Below the pieces are notes generated by a model. The model was not told the origin of the DNA. It saw only the letters and a list, made by a program, of their open reading frames with translations, and ran no database searches. This document shows, one piece after another, positions 1-8,564 of a DNA stretch of 64,000 bases. Origin of the DNA: Bacteroidales bacterium (GTDB taxonomy: Bacteria > Bacteroidota > Bacteroidia > Bacteroidales > B18-G4); assembly GCA_018400295.1 (NCBI GenBank), contig JAGYMZ010000003.1, positions 1-64,000 on the forward strand. Reading direction: 5' to 3'. How positions within the stretch are numbered: the first letter of the stretch is position 1; the number at the start of each line of letters is the position of its first letter. A program made the translations under genes and the position numbers.

Positions 1-696
1 ACGTATGAATATAATGTAGCTGACGGTCAGGAAAAAGATCAAAATCAGGGAAATGATGCCGGCCTTTGAGCTGAGCAGGATCACCATGATGCTGAAGAAA
101 AGGATCAGGGCCAGGACCAGGATCTTCCCGCCGGTTTTAATCCTCCGGCCATCCCGGATCAGCAACCAGATCAGGATGGCCTCGGCCAAACACAGGAACA
201 TGGCGGAATAGCTGGGATGATGAAACATGGACAAACGGATGTAATAAAAAGATTCCGGAATATGCGTCGAGGCATATTGTATGGCGGCCCAAACAAGGTT
301 TAACAGGGAAGCCAGAACATTTCCGGCCACAAATGCAAGCAGGATGCAGACCGTCCGGTTGCCCTTCCAGTAATCATACTGCAAAGTAGAGAACACCAAC
401 GGGAAAATAAACATGGGCAGCTTTACCTGCAGACTGAACAGGCCTTCCTGCATATTATCCGTATACATGAGTCCGGCCAGATATACAAAAAATAACCCGG
501 AAAAAAGCAAGGTATCCAACCGGTGATGGGAATGCCGGATGTCCTGAAATTTCTGCAGGAACCTGCCTTCAAGCAACCAGTTTAAAAAAACCAGGACAAT
601 GATATAGGAAGAAATGATCCTGAAAAGAGGGATTGCAAAGGCAAGCCCCAGTAATAAAAAATAAAGGATCCTATTATGTATATTCCTGCGGAACAA
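1..696 (-). CDS. O-antigen ligase/polymerase-like membrane protein (partial, cut by window start)
   Basis: The reverse strand is open for 232 codons from a TTG at 696 to base 1. It translates to a very hydrophobic protein with alternating membrane segments and the stretch SFYYIRLSMFHHPSYSAMF, which resembles the periplasmic loop of Wzy/WaaL (O-antigen ligase) family proteins, followed by more helices. The C-terminal part lies outside the window. An in-frame TAG is 3-4 codons before the first usable codon region, so the start must be near 696; TTG is the only ordinary start codon I see, about 22 bases after the stop of the preceding GT4 gene. Position at the end of a glycan operon fits a role in polymerising repeat units or ligating glycan to a lipid carrier. 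Which of the two roles cannot be told from sequence. Confidence 0.75.
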   Translation of the reverse strand, partial: MFRRNIHNRILYFLLLGLAFAIPLFRIISSYIIVLVFLNWLLEGRFLQKFQDIRHSHHRLDTLLFSGLFFVYLAGLMYTDNMQEGLFSLQVKLPMFIFPLVFSTLQYDYWKGNRTVCILLAFVAGNVLASLLNLVWAAIQYASTHIPESFYYIRLSMFHHPSYSAMFLCLAEAILIWLLIRDGRRIKTGGKILVLALILFFSIMVILLSSKAGIISLILIFFLTVSYIIFIR

Positions 697-717
697 TGCT
701 GCGGGTTTTTCAGTTCT

Positions 718-1974
718 CTAAATTAGCGGTTTTTCTGAAGCCTTTGACATAATATGGCCAAGCAGTTCATCTGCGATCTTCTGCCGGTCGAAATACCGTT
801 CAACGTAAGTCCTGCCGTTTTTACCCAGGCTTCGCAACAGGGAAGGGTTCGAATACAATTCCAGGATCTTGTCTTTCAGCGCATCTGCATTGCCGGGTTC
901 GAAGGATAGGCCGGCCTGTCCTTCCCGGATGAAGAGCTTTTCGGCTTCACCCTCAACACCCAGAATAACCGGCTTTTCCATAGCCAGCACCTCAAATATC
1001 TTTGACGGGATGGCCCCCCTGAACAGGTCCAGTTTTTTCAAAGGTACAACGGATGCATCGCATTCCCGCAAAACAGCCGGGATTTCTTTTTTTGATACCG
1101 GTTCCGGGAAACAAACATTCTGCAGGCCCATTTTTTCTTTCAATTCCACAAGATCCCTCTTTAAGGGACCGCTTCCCAGGATCACAAAATGGATGTTCCG
1201 GTACCCCTTAAGCCTGCCGGCAGCTTCCAGCAAAATTTCAATGCCCTGTGCATGTCCCAGTATCCCGGCATACAACAGGACAAAATCGCTCTCTGACAAA
1301 CCAAGCCGCTTTCTCCATCCCGTTTTTTCCATCTCCGGATGAAACGCACCAGGATCTATGCCGTTCCTGAACCAGAAGACATCCGCCTGCGGAAAACGCC
1401 CTTTGATGTTGTTCACTATGCCCATGGTCTGGCCGGTCACCAGGAAGGACCTGCGGTACAGGAAGGCTTCCAGCTTATAAGAAATCCCCAGGAGGAAACG
1501 CGACCGCACCAGGCCCAGTCTCTCAGCACTTTCAGGCCAGAGGTCTGATACATTGAAGATCAGCTTCGCCCTCTTGAATGCCTTCAGGACCCAGGCTGAA
1601 ATGCCCAAAAAAAGCGGAGGGGACTCACAAAGAATATAATCCTGCCGCCCTGCCATGAACAAACCGGACATCATGGAAGTAAAAACAAAAGAAAAATAAT
1701 TGAGGAGCCTCAAAAATACAGATCTGCTTTTGCTTATAAAAATCCATGACCGGTAAACCGGAAAACCGTCCGGGGATTCCCTGGCAAAACATTTGCGCCG
1801 GTATTCCGGATGCACTTTCATTGCCGGATAATTCGGCATGGCGGTGACCACGCTCACCTGAACACCCTGCTTGTGGAAACGAAGGGCAAGATCATGCAAG
1901 CGGTTCTGTGCTGCCCCGGTTTCCGGAGGATAATACTGGGTAAGGATCAGTATACGCATGGGCGTTTTGCTCAT
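718..1974 (-). CDS. Glycosyltransferase family 4 (WbuB-like)
   Basis: A GT-B fold glycosyltransferase of about 418 residues. The N-terminal Rossmann half begins MRILILTQYYPPETGAAQNR, typical of WbuB-like GT4 enzymes. The C-terminal half has the nucleotide-sugar site with NGIDPGAFHPE and IPSKIFEVLAMEKPVI (the EX7E-type region). It should act at the cytoplasmic membrane, adding a sugar to an undecaprenyl-linked glycan; donor and acceptor are unknown. The reading frame extends up to 2043, but the family's conserved start lies 23-28 codons later, so I prefer MSKTP at 1974. It is the third of three consecutive GT4 genes in a minus-strand operon and is followed by a ligase/polymerase-like gene. Confidence 0.85.
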   Translation of the reverse strand: MSKTPMRILILTQYYPPETGAAQNRLHDLALRFHKQGVQVSVVTAMPNYPAMKVHPEYRRKCFARESPDGFPVYRSWIFISKSRSVFLRLLNYFSFVFTSMMSGLFMAGRQDYILCESPPLFLGISAWVLKAFKRAKLIFNVSDLWPESAERLGLVRSRFLLGISYKLEAFLYRRSFLVTGQTMGIVNNIKGRFPQADVFWFRNGIDPGAFHPEMEKTGWRKRLGLSESDFVLLYAGILGHAQGIEILLEAAGRLKGYRNIHFVILGSGPLKRDLVELKEKMGLQNVCFPEPVSKKEIPAVLRECDASVVPLKKLDLFRGAIPSKIFEVLAMEKPVILGVEGEAEKLFIREGQAGLSFEPGNADALKDKILELYSNPSLLRSLGKNGRTYVERYFDRQKIADELLGHIMSKASEKPLI

Positions 1975-2064
1975 TGTTTTTCCCGATAGGGCCTTCCTTG
2001 GCGCAATGATTGAATGCCGGATCAGAACGGGCGCTTTAACCATTCCTCCGGTGGATATTTCAGA

Positions 2065-3174
2065 TCAAACAAGTTTTTCATAAAAAGAGGACAATACCTC
2101 CTTTTCCTTTTCCCAGGAAAATTCGCTTTGTACCATTTCCCGGGCTTTCAAGCTCATCCGTTGCCTGTTGCCTTCATGCTCCAGGAGTTCATCCAACGCA
2201 GCAGCTATCTCCTCCGGTCTTTCCGGATCGGCAAATAAGGCCACCGGGCTGAAATATGCTTTCCATTTTTCAAAATTGCTCATGACCATGGGCAATCCAC
2301 AAGCCATATATTCAAAAGGTTTGTTCGGCATGGCAAAAATATGGTTGTCCACCGCATAAAAATTGATGACTCCAATATCGGCAGCTTTCATCCATGAATA
2401 GTGCTTCCCGAAAGGCACATTCCCCAGGTAACGGGTTTTCTCCCATCCATCAAGTTCCATGCATTCCTTCCGGAACCTTTCATCTTCCCAGGGCCCCAGA
2501 AGCCACAATTCGGCATTGTTCCGCACGCTGCCTATGGCCATGATAATCTCCCTGATCCCCCGGATCCGGTCCAGTCCGCCTGCAAACAAAACCACCGGAT
2601 GTTCTTTTGTCACCTTTTCTTCCGGAAAACGGTCAATCAGTCCCAAAACCGGATAATTGCTCACCACCACGGTCTTATCAGCCGGAAAACGCGCTGCGAT
2701 CTCAGCGGTTACGGCAATCATCCCGGTGAACAGGGATGCGCCAAGCCATTCGGCAAAAGTCATTATTGCAGCCATACACCGGCGTATTATCAGGGGGCCA
2801 AGCCATGTTTTCGTACGGATCTGGCCGGGATAATCCTCATGCACATCATAAATTACCTTTTTCCCCGACAAACGCAGGAAAATACCTATGGAAATAAGTT
2901 CCGGATCATGGAAATGATATATGTCGGCTTTTATTTTTCGGGCCTTTCGCAATAATTCCATGGATCCTGCCAACATCCTGGGTATCCTTTTCACACGCTT
3001 CCGTATGGGAATGTATGTGATCTCCCCGGACGAAAAATTCTTTTCATACGGAGCGATCAGCGAAACCTCATATCCACATGCTGCCAGAGAGAGGCATTCC
3101 TTCTGGTAGATCCGGACATCATTTGGTTTATGTACGGTAGTCAGATGACAGACCTTCACGTTTTGCTTTTTCAT
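2065..3174 (-). CDS. Glycosyltransferase family 4
   Basis: This 369-residue GT-B glycosyltransferase starts KVCHLTTVHKPNDVRIYQKE, the typical N-terminus of a GT4 group common in Bacteroidota capsule and exopolysaccharide clusters. The C-terminal domain carries GGLDRIRGIREI and MPNKPFEYMACGLPMVMSN, the donor-binding region. A predicted amphipathic stretch in the middle (residues ~120-145) fits membrane association. Its ATG overlaps the stop of the upstream glycosyltransferase by four bases (ATGA), indicating translational coupling. The sugar transferred is unknown. Confidence 0.85.
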   Translation of the reverse strand: MKKQNVKVCHLTTVHKPNDVRIYQKECLSLAACGYEVSLIAPYEKNFSSGEITYIPIRKRVKRIPRMLAGSMELLRKARKIKADIYHFHDPELISIGIFLRLSGKKVIYDVHEDYPGQIRTKTWLGPLIIRRCMAAIMTFAEWLGASLFTGMIAVTAEIAARFPADKTVVVSNYPVLGLIDRFPEEKVTKEHPVVLFAGGLDRIRGIREIIMAIGSVRNNAELWLLGPWEDERFRKECMELDGWEKTRYLGNVPFGKHYSWMKAADIGVINFYAVDNHIFAMPNKPFEYMACGLPMVMSNFEKWKAYFSPVALFADPERPEEIAAALDELLEHEGNRQRMSLKAREMVQSEFSWEKEKEVLSSFYEKLV

Positions 3175-4211
3175 AAGGCCCGGTATATTGCAAGGTATTT
3201 CTCCCTGTTCTTATGCTTATCCGCTTTACCTGCCAGTATTTCCCTGTTTATCCGGGAAATTTTACGTCCATCCAGCGAAAGGGCCTTTCTGAAAGAAGTT
3301 CCGCATATATGTTCGCAGATCACTCCGTTGTATCCGTCGATCACCCATTCATGGTTGGCCGGCAGGTTTGACAAAACCGGAACACACCCAGCGGCCATGG
3401 CTTCGAGCAAACCAACGGAAGTGGCATCAGAAACGGGATTGGAAACATAGATCATGGCCCTGCGATAAAAATCCATGTTTTTTTGCCGGTCAACCCACCC
3501 GGTAAATTCCACCTTTCCATCCATTTTTAATTTGTCCGTCAGGCCCTTTAATGTCACGGTTTGTGGTCCGCTTCCGGCAATGACCAGTTTCCAGCTTTCC
3601 TTTTCCCTTGCTTTGCAAAAATCAGCAAAAGCCCGGATTATTTGATCTATCCGGTACAAGTCATGATGCATCCGGTTGCTGTAGATCATTTTTTCCTTTT
3701 CCGGAAGATCTTTCGGAAGTTCCGTTCCCGGGTGTATGATCTCAACACGTGGACAGCACCCATCCCCGGCCAGGGAATGGATCACGTATGCGACATAGGC
3801 CGAATCACAGATAATCACTTCGGCTTTCTTCAGGATCTCTTTGGTCATCTTGCGGAAAAGCCTGCCTTTCCCAGGGGTTAGCAGAATATCACTGCCCAGG
3901 GCCGAAACCACCAGCGGCTTCATTCCATTATTTGCTTTTACAGCAAGCCATGCTTCTGTGCCTGCCTGCTGGACATGTATTACATCGGGATCGAAAGCCT
4001 TAATGACGGAACGGATTTTCCGGATCGAGGAAGGAATCGAATGTATTTTCCTGACAGAAAGATCCACCGTTTGCATCTTTTCCCATCGTATATGGCCCGT
4101 TTCCCTGTTTGTCAGCACCATCACCTCATCCACCAAAGAGCCAGCCATCTCCAGGAAACCGGCTGTATGTATGGTATTATTCCCTATCAGGAGCAGTTTT
4201 TTCATGATCAT
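3171..4211 (-). CDS. Glycosyltransferase family 4
   Basis: The 346-residue protein has a Rossmann N-terminus (KKLLLIGNNTIHTAGF), the central DPDVIHVQQAGTEAW element typical of GT4 enzymes, and a C-terminal donor site with VSDATSVGLLEAMAAGCVPV followed by HEWVIDGYNGVI. It overlaps the end of the upstream polymerase gene by about 29-35 bases, depending on whether the first or third codon Met is used, so it is almost certainly translationally coupled. It probably adds one sugar of the repeat unit. Specificity cannot be inferred. Confidence 0.83.
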   Translation of the reverse strand: MIMKKLLLIGNNTIHTAGFLEMAGSLVDEVMVLTNRETGHIRWEKMQTVDLSVRKIHSIPSSIRKIRSVIKAFDPDVIHVQQAGTEAWLAVKANNGMKPLVVSALGSDILLTPGKGRLFRKMTKEILKKAEVIICDSAYVAYVIHSLAGDGCCPRVEIIHPGTELPKDLPEKEKMIYSNRMHHDLYRIDQIIRAFADFCKAREKESWKLVIAGSGPQTVTLKGLTDKLKMDGKVEFTGWVDRQKNMDFYRRAMIYVSNPVSDATSVGLLEAMAAGCVPVLSNLPANHEWVIDGYNGVICEHICGTSFRKALSLDGRKISRINREILAGKADKHKNREKYLAIYRAL

Positions 4212-5499
4212 TCAAAGATAAAACATCCGTAAAAAACAGGCCGTTCATAAATGCAAACATCAAAAGTATGCGCTGGTCATTGATCGGATTGTTCATAAGG
4301 GCCGTTATCAAAATAACCGCCACGAACAAAACATACGGGGCAGACCTTCGTATATCCATCCGGTTGAAATAATAGATCAGTGGAAAAACGATCATCAACA
4401 GGTAAAGGACCAACCCGGCAAACCCGTACCTCCACAATATCAGGATGTACTCGTTTTCAGAGTATATCTTATGGCCATAATAATATTCTTTCCATGGGCC
4501 ATGGCCAAAAACCGGTTTGTCCAGAACCATATCCCACAGCATTTTCCAGGTTTCGATCCTTCCGCTGAAGAAACGTTCCGAGATGTCATCTTCCACCACA
4601 TTCGTAAGATACTGAGAAGCCGGGATATAATCCTCCCTGTCCATTTCACTACTTTTTTTGGTCAGCGCTTTCTTGTCTCCGGGACTTAATTCTTTCTGCA
4701 GGCGTATATCCGCAAACTCTACCATATTGATGCCAATGAAAATTACAACAAAACAAATGAGTTGGGCGAATATTTTTCTGTAAGTCAAGCGGTTCAAAAT
4801 TATGTTAAGCAGGGTCAGCACCACAAAGGCAACCATGCCCGTACGGGATTGTGTCAGCAGCAAACCCAGAAAAGAAAGAAAATAAACAACATCATATTTA
4901 CGGAAGGTCTGCTTTGAAGGAGCAAAAATCGCAGCAAAAAACAAGAACAATATTCCGTTATTGTTCGGATTGCTCATGGTTCCCATCATTCGCTTGGTGG
5001 CCGGATCCCCGGCAGAATTTTTCCCAAAGAACATCAAGCGTTCATCCGGCACATAAAAAGGTTCAATGATGTCATTGAACCCAAGGATGTTAAAATAATG
5101 AAAGCAGTTGAATGCCAGCACAACATAAAACAGATATCGGAGGTACTCCTTGAATTCATATTTCCGGATCATGTGATAAAAGAAAAGGAAAAATACAATG
5201 TATTTAAATACTTTATATATTTCAAAAAAATCACGATATGTTGAATACGGATGATTTATCAGTATGGTGAACAACACGTATATGGAAATCGCGCCCAGCA
5301 ATGCTGAATAAGGATTTACATTGTTCTTTTTATTATCCAGCACTACCAGCAAAGCCAGCGGAAACAAAACATCCTCAAGGCGAAACAAAAAATAATCGGG
5401 AAAGAGGCGGAATGGGGGCAACATAAACAGGGAAAACAGGATCACATAAAACAATCCTTTTTCAAAAGAAAACTTTTTAGCGCATGCGTTAAGAACCAT
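4177..5499 (-). CDS. O-antigen polymerase/ligase family membrane protein (Wzy-like)
   Basis: A 440-residue polytopic membrane protein with about ten to twelve hydrophobic helices. It has a large extracytoplasmic loop (about residues 265-320, rich in charged residues) followed by GRIETWKMLWDMVLDKPVFGHGPW, where the G-H-G-P near the end of the loop is typical of the Wzy_C/O-antigen ligase family. It likely polymerises lipid-linked repeat units exported by the Wzx protein encoded two genes upstream. It probably heads its own transcript, because a TATATTTG box lies 45-52 bases upstream on its strand. A second member of the family is encoded at the left edge of the window. Confidence 0.82.
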   Translation of the reverse strand: MVLNACAKKFSFEKGLFYVILFSLFMLPPFRLFPDYFLFRLEDVLFPLALLVVLDNKKNNVNPYSALLGAISIYVLFTILINHPYSTYRDFFEIYKVFKYIVFFLFFYHMIRKYEFKEYLRYLFYVVLAFNCFHYFNILGFNDIIEPFYVPDERLMFFGKNSAGDPATKRMMGTMSNPNNNGILFLFFAAIFAPSKQTFRKYDVVYFLSFLGLLLTQSRTGMVAFVVLTLLNIILNRLTYRKIFAQLICFVVIFIGINMVEFADIRLQKELSPGDKKALTKKSSEMDREDYIPASQYLTNVVEDDISERFFSGRIETWKMLWDMVLDKPVFGHGPWKEYYYGHKIYSENEYILILWRYGFAGLVLYLLMIVFPLIYYFNRMDIRRSAPYVLFVAVILITALMNNPINDQRILLMFAFMNGLFFTDVLSLNDHEKTAPDRE

Positions 5500-5543
5500 A
5501 GTTGTTCATATATGCTTCGGATACCGGAATTTTACTGCTCCTG

Positions 5544-5551
5544 CAAATATA
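5544..5551 (-). promoter_or_regulatory. -7 box for the polymerase/GT4 operon
   Basis: On the minus strand this reads TATATTTG, a perfect match to the Bacteroidota -7 consensus TAnnTTTG. At the expected spacing (19 bases) upstream there is CTTG, close to the TTTG -33 element. Transcription would begin near 5537 and lead into the Wzy-like gene starting at 5499. Confidence 0.6.
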
Positions 5552-5577
5552 CGGGAAATCTGCACTTTTACAAGGGT

Positions 5578-6171
5578 TCAGGAATCATCAATACTCCATG
5601 CATCATACGATCCCTGAAGATCCGGATAATCCCTGAGCAGGTTTTCATCAATGCTGCGTGTATCGCCAATGACTTTGGCGGGGTTCCCGCGTATTATGGA
5701 AAAATCAGGAAAGTCTCCGGCCACATTACTGTAAGCCGCAACGATGGATCCTTTTCCGATATTTGTGTTTGGCATGATCAGGGAATGCGGCCCGATAAAA
5801 GAGTATTTTCCAATGCGAATTTTTCCCCGGACATATCCCTTATGTTCTTTGGTTTCTATATAACGCCTGCCATAAACACGGATGGAATTATGGCTTGAAT
5901 GTGTGGTAAGACTTATGAAATTCGTGACCTGGCATCCCTCTCCGATAAAAACACCCTGACTGGCCTCTATGAAATTGTAATGCCCGATAAAGACATGGTC
6001 GCCCAGACTGAGGCCCTCCGGATGGTCAATAAACACCGTATTACTGATGCGGGTATTTTTTCTCAGCGTCCCGTCAGGGTTTCTGTATCCCCGGACCATC
6101 ATGATCCGGATTTTTCTGTTCCGCAGATCACAGGCACGGTTGTATATTTTTCTCCAGATACGAGCAAGCAT
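5578..6171 (-). CDS. Hexapeptide-repeat acyltransferase (sugar O-acetyltransferase-like)
   Basis: This 197-residue protein has left-handed beta-helix hexapeptide repeats from about residue 45 onward (for example IGEGCQVTNFISLTTHSSHN, IGKYSFIGPHSLIMPNTNIG, GSIVAAYSNVAGD), ending with IIRGNPAKVIGD, the usual end of the LbH fold in acetyltransferases of the WbbJ/LacA group. Two His residues in LTTHSSHNS could supply the catalytic base. The likely role is O- or N-acetylation of a glycan residue. It sits 12 bases after the flippase gene in the same operon. Confidence 0.85.
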   Translation of the reverse strand: MLARIWRKIYNRACDLRNRKIRIMMVRGYRNPDGTLRKNTRISNTVFIDHPEGLSLGDHVFIGHYNFIEASQGVFIGEGCQVTNFISLTTHSSHNSIRVYGRRYIETKEHKGYVRGKIRIGKYSFIGPHSLIMPNTNIGKGSIVAAYSNVAGDFPDFSIIRGNPAKVIGDTRSIDENLLRDYPDLQGSYDAWSIDDS

Positions 6172-6183
6172 GTGGGTATATTT

Positions 6184-7461
6184 TTATTTATATGCATTTC
6201 GGACTCCCTGTCCTGCAATACTATAATACCAATAGATGGCAAAGATCATAACACTGCCGCAGGAAACGCTCATGAGTATGAATGCCAGTTTATAATCCCC
6301 GGTAATGCCACCTATTCCCAAGGAGACCATTCTGAGAACAACATCCACGATGGTGATGAGCATTGCCTCCTTCTGCCGGTTCATCACAACCGTAAGGCAG
6401 GAAGCGGGGGCGGCAATAAAGTTAAGAAATATCCAGGGAATGATGATTTGAGCAATTTCCCCCGACACCCGGTAATCGTCACCAAAAACAAAAGCGAAAA
6501 TATCCGGCGTAAAAATAAAGAGCATCCCGAACAGCGGCAGGCCGATCAGAAAGAGGTCGCGGTAAATCCGAAGCACCATGGGCCTCAGGTTCGTTCCCTC
6601 CTCCACGGCACGGGAAGCCCGCTGATAAAAAACCTGATACAGGGCATTCCCAATGAGTCCCACAGGCGCTTTTAATATGCGGAAGGCAAAACTAAAAGAC
6701 CCCAGTATGGTTTTCGTGAAAAAATAAATAATAACCATCACAATTCCATGGTCTTTCAGCGTATCCATGAATGCATGGGGTGTGTTTATCCGGGGAAAAT
6801 TGCGATAGTCCCGCCCATTTTTTTTTATCCCTGTCCAGGTAACATCACGGCTAAAATCCCTGAAATGCCTCAGTGCTTTCCATGACAATATGATCCCGGC
6901 AGTCAACTGGCCAAGGATCTGACCAAGGATCAGGCCCAGTGGGGTCAGGCGAAAGGCACCGGCGAGAAGCTGCGTGGCCGACAAGGCTCCGGATTGAGAA
7001 ACCCGGCTCACAGCGTTCTTACCAAAGGTTTTGTTCCGGGTAGACCAGTAATTAAAGGTTTGGTAGAGTCCCATCGAAAAAACCATCACAGGTATGAGGA
7101 AGATCCATGGATCCAGCTCCGGGGCATCAAAAAATAATACGATGCCATTCTTGAAAACTGCGATGAGCAGAAGGGATGCCAGGGAAACGGAAGTCGTGAT
7201 CAGCAGGGATAGAACAATGATCTCGCGGGCATCGCGGTCGTGGCGGGGCAACATGATGGCCAGTTCGTAGCGGCCGGTTGAAACTACGCCTAAAACAGCC
7301 GCTATGGACATAAAGGATGCCAGCACCGCAAAGTCTTCGGGAGAATACAAACGGCTGAGAACCGGTGATATCAAGAATGGGATGGCCTGTGCTATTGCCG
7401 TTCCGGTCATCAGCGTAACAACATTCCTCAGAAACTCGGATTTAAAGCGTTTGCTCATCAT
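6184..7461 (-). CDS. Oligosaccharide flippase (Wzx-like, MOP superfamily)
   Basis: A 425-residue membrane protein with about twelve predicted helices in the MOP/MATE arrangement. The N-terminus, NVVTLMTGTAIAQAIPFLISPVL followed by RLYSPEDFAVLASF, is characteristic of Wzx/RfbX proteins. It should flip undecaprenyl-PP-linked repeat units across the inner membrane for the polymerase encoded downstream. The gene starts inside the stop of the upstream DUF4340 gene (TAATG junction), so it is translationally coupled to the Gld-type ABC module rather than heading the glycan cluster with its own promoter. Confidence 0.88.
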   Translation of the reverse strand: MMSKRFKSEFLRNVVTLMTGTAIAQAIPFLISPVLSRLYSPEDFAVLASFMSIAAVLGVVSTGRYELAIMLPRHDRDAREIIVLSLLITTSVSLASLLLIAVFKNGIVLFFDAPELDPWIFLIPVMVFSMGLYQTFNYWSTRNKTFGKNAVSRVSQSGALSATQLLAGAFRLTPLGLILGQILGQLTAGIILSWKALRHFRDFSRDVTWTGIKKNGRDYRNFPRINTPHAFMDTLKDHGIVMVIIYFFTKTILGSFSFAFRILKAPVGLIGNALYQVFYQRASRAVEEGTNLRPMVLRIYRDLFLIGLPLFGMLFIFTPDIFAFVFGDDYRVSGEIAQIIIPWIFLNFIAAPASCLTVVMNRQKEAMLITIVDVVLRMVSLGIGGITGDYKLAFILMSVSCGSVMIFAIYWYYSIAGQGVRNAYK

Positions 7462-8552
7462 TACTTTTCATCAAAAATAGCATGCGGCCTTTCCTCCTCC
7501 AGTCCTTTAAGATAAGAGGCCGTTCTCAGCACGTCGTCAAAAACAAAGTACTGGATCAGCACAAAATCCTGCCGGCCATTGATCAACGCATACAACCGGT
7601 CAAGGTCAAAAGGCACGAGCTGTATGCCCTTTTCCTCATCATACAGTTCACTGAACCCTTTTTTACGGAAGGTAACCATTTCGGTTGTATCGCCGGTCTT
7701 GTCGACCAGGGTAATGATGTGCGCAGGAGGGAGGGATGTGACGGAATCAATATATTCCCGGGGCAGGGAATTGTTCAGGATGGCTTCGTAGTTCAGTTTG
7801 CTGAAGGAAGTAATGAAATTGAGCATACGCAAAGTGTCGTAAGGCTGTTCCTGCCGGTCCAAACCCGCAAGAAGCCTGAATTCTTCGTTCCCTGCATTGA
7901 CAACGGTATAGGATTCCCGGGGGTTTTCTTTAAAGGCAATACTTATCGACCGGATATCCTCCAGCGGTGTATTGAATACCGTATGGTCACGCCAGTCATC
8001 CGCCTTCGTTGAATAGCGTGCGGACACAAATCCACGGAAACTGGGGATAAAGACGATCATAGGCTCATCCTCGCCTTCCATGAGCATATATGTCCCGAGG
8101 TTATCCTGGGTGGGACCGCCCACATAATAGACCTTGGTGCGCTTTTCCCTGGGAAAAAGTTCAAACAGGCCAAAAAAATCAATCCGCGGGACTTCCTGGT
8201 ATACCTCCACCTTAACCCCGGTTGAAGCAAGCCGGGAAAGCACATTGTTCCTTGCTGCTTTGGGTACGGGTGACCGGACTTCCAAATCAGACATGGTCTT
8301 TAACAGATCGCGGGTATGAAAGGGATGCGCATGATGCTTTTTGTTCAATGTCCACCCCTGTTCCCCCCTTTCCAGCAACACACGGTTATTATTCTTATCA
8401 ACCAAAAATACTTTGGTAACCGAGCTTGTGTCTTGCAGGGCAAACTGGGAAACTTCCTTCCGCAGCGATGAGTTACGGTTTGAAACCACCAGTATGCCAG
8501 CGATGATGATAAGTATGATGGTTATAATGAGGGCTGTGCGATTTTTTTTCAT
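7461..8552 (-). CDS. DUF4340 domain protein of the Gld-type ABC module
   Basis: The 363-residue protein has one N-terminal membrane anchor (about residues 7-24, IITIILIIIAGILVVS) and an extracytoplasmic body. The repeated pattern of a threonine/aspartate-rich strand, VFLVDKNNNRVLLERGEQGW, then ETMVTFRKK, is typical of DUF4340. Proteins of this family are regularly encoded next to GldG-like ABC auxiliary proteins, as here. The exact function is unknown; association with the GldF/GldG transporter is inferred from position only. It lies 12 bases downstream of gldG and overlaps the wzx start by one base. Confidence 0.8.
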   Translation of the reverse strand: MKKNRTALIITIILIIIAGILVVSNRNSSLRKEVSQFALQDTSSVTKVFLVDKNNNRVLLERGEQGWTLNKKHHAHPFHTRDLLKTMSDLEVRSPVPKAARNNVLSRLASTGVKVEVYQEVPRIDFFGLFELFPREKRTKVYYVGGPTQDNLGTYMLMEGEDEPMIVFIPSFRGFVSARYSTKADDWRDHTVFNTPLEDIRSISIAFKENPRESYTVVNAGNEEFRLLAGLDRQEQPYDTLRMLNFITSFSKLNYEAILNNSLPREYIDSVTSLPPAHIITLVDKTGDTTEMVTFRKKGFSELYDEEKGIQLVPFDLDRLYALINGRQDFVLIQYFVFDDVLRTASYLKGLEEERPHAIFDEK

Positions 8553-8564
8553 GGTTTTGCCGGA

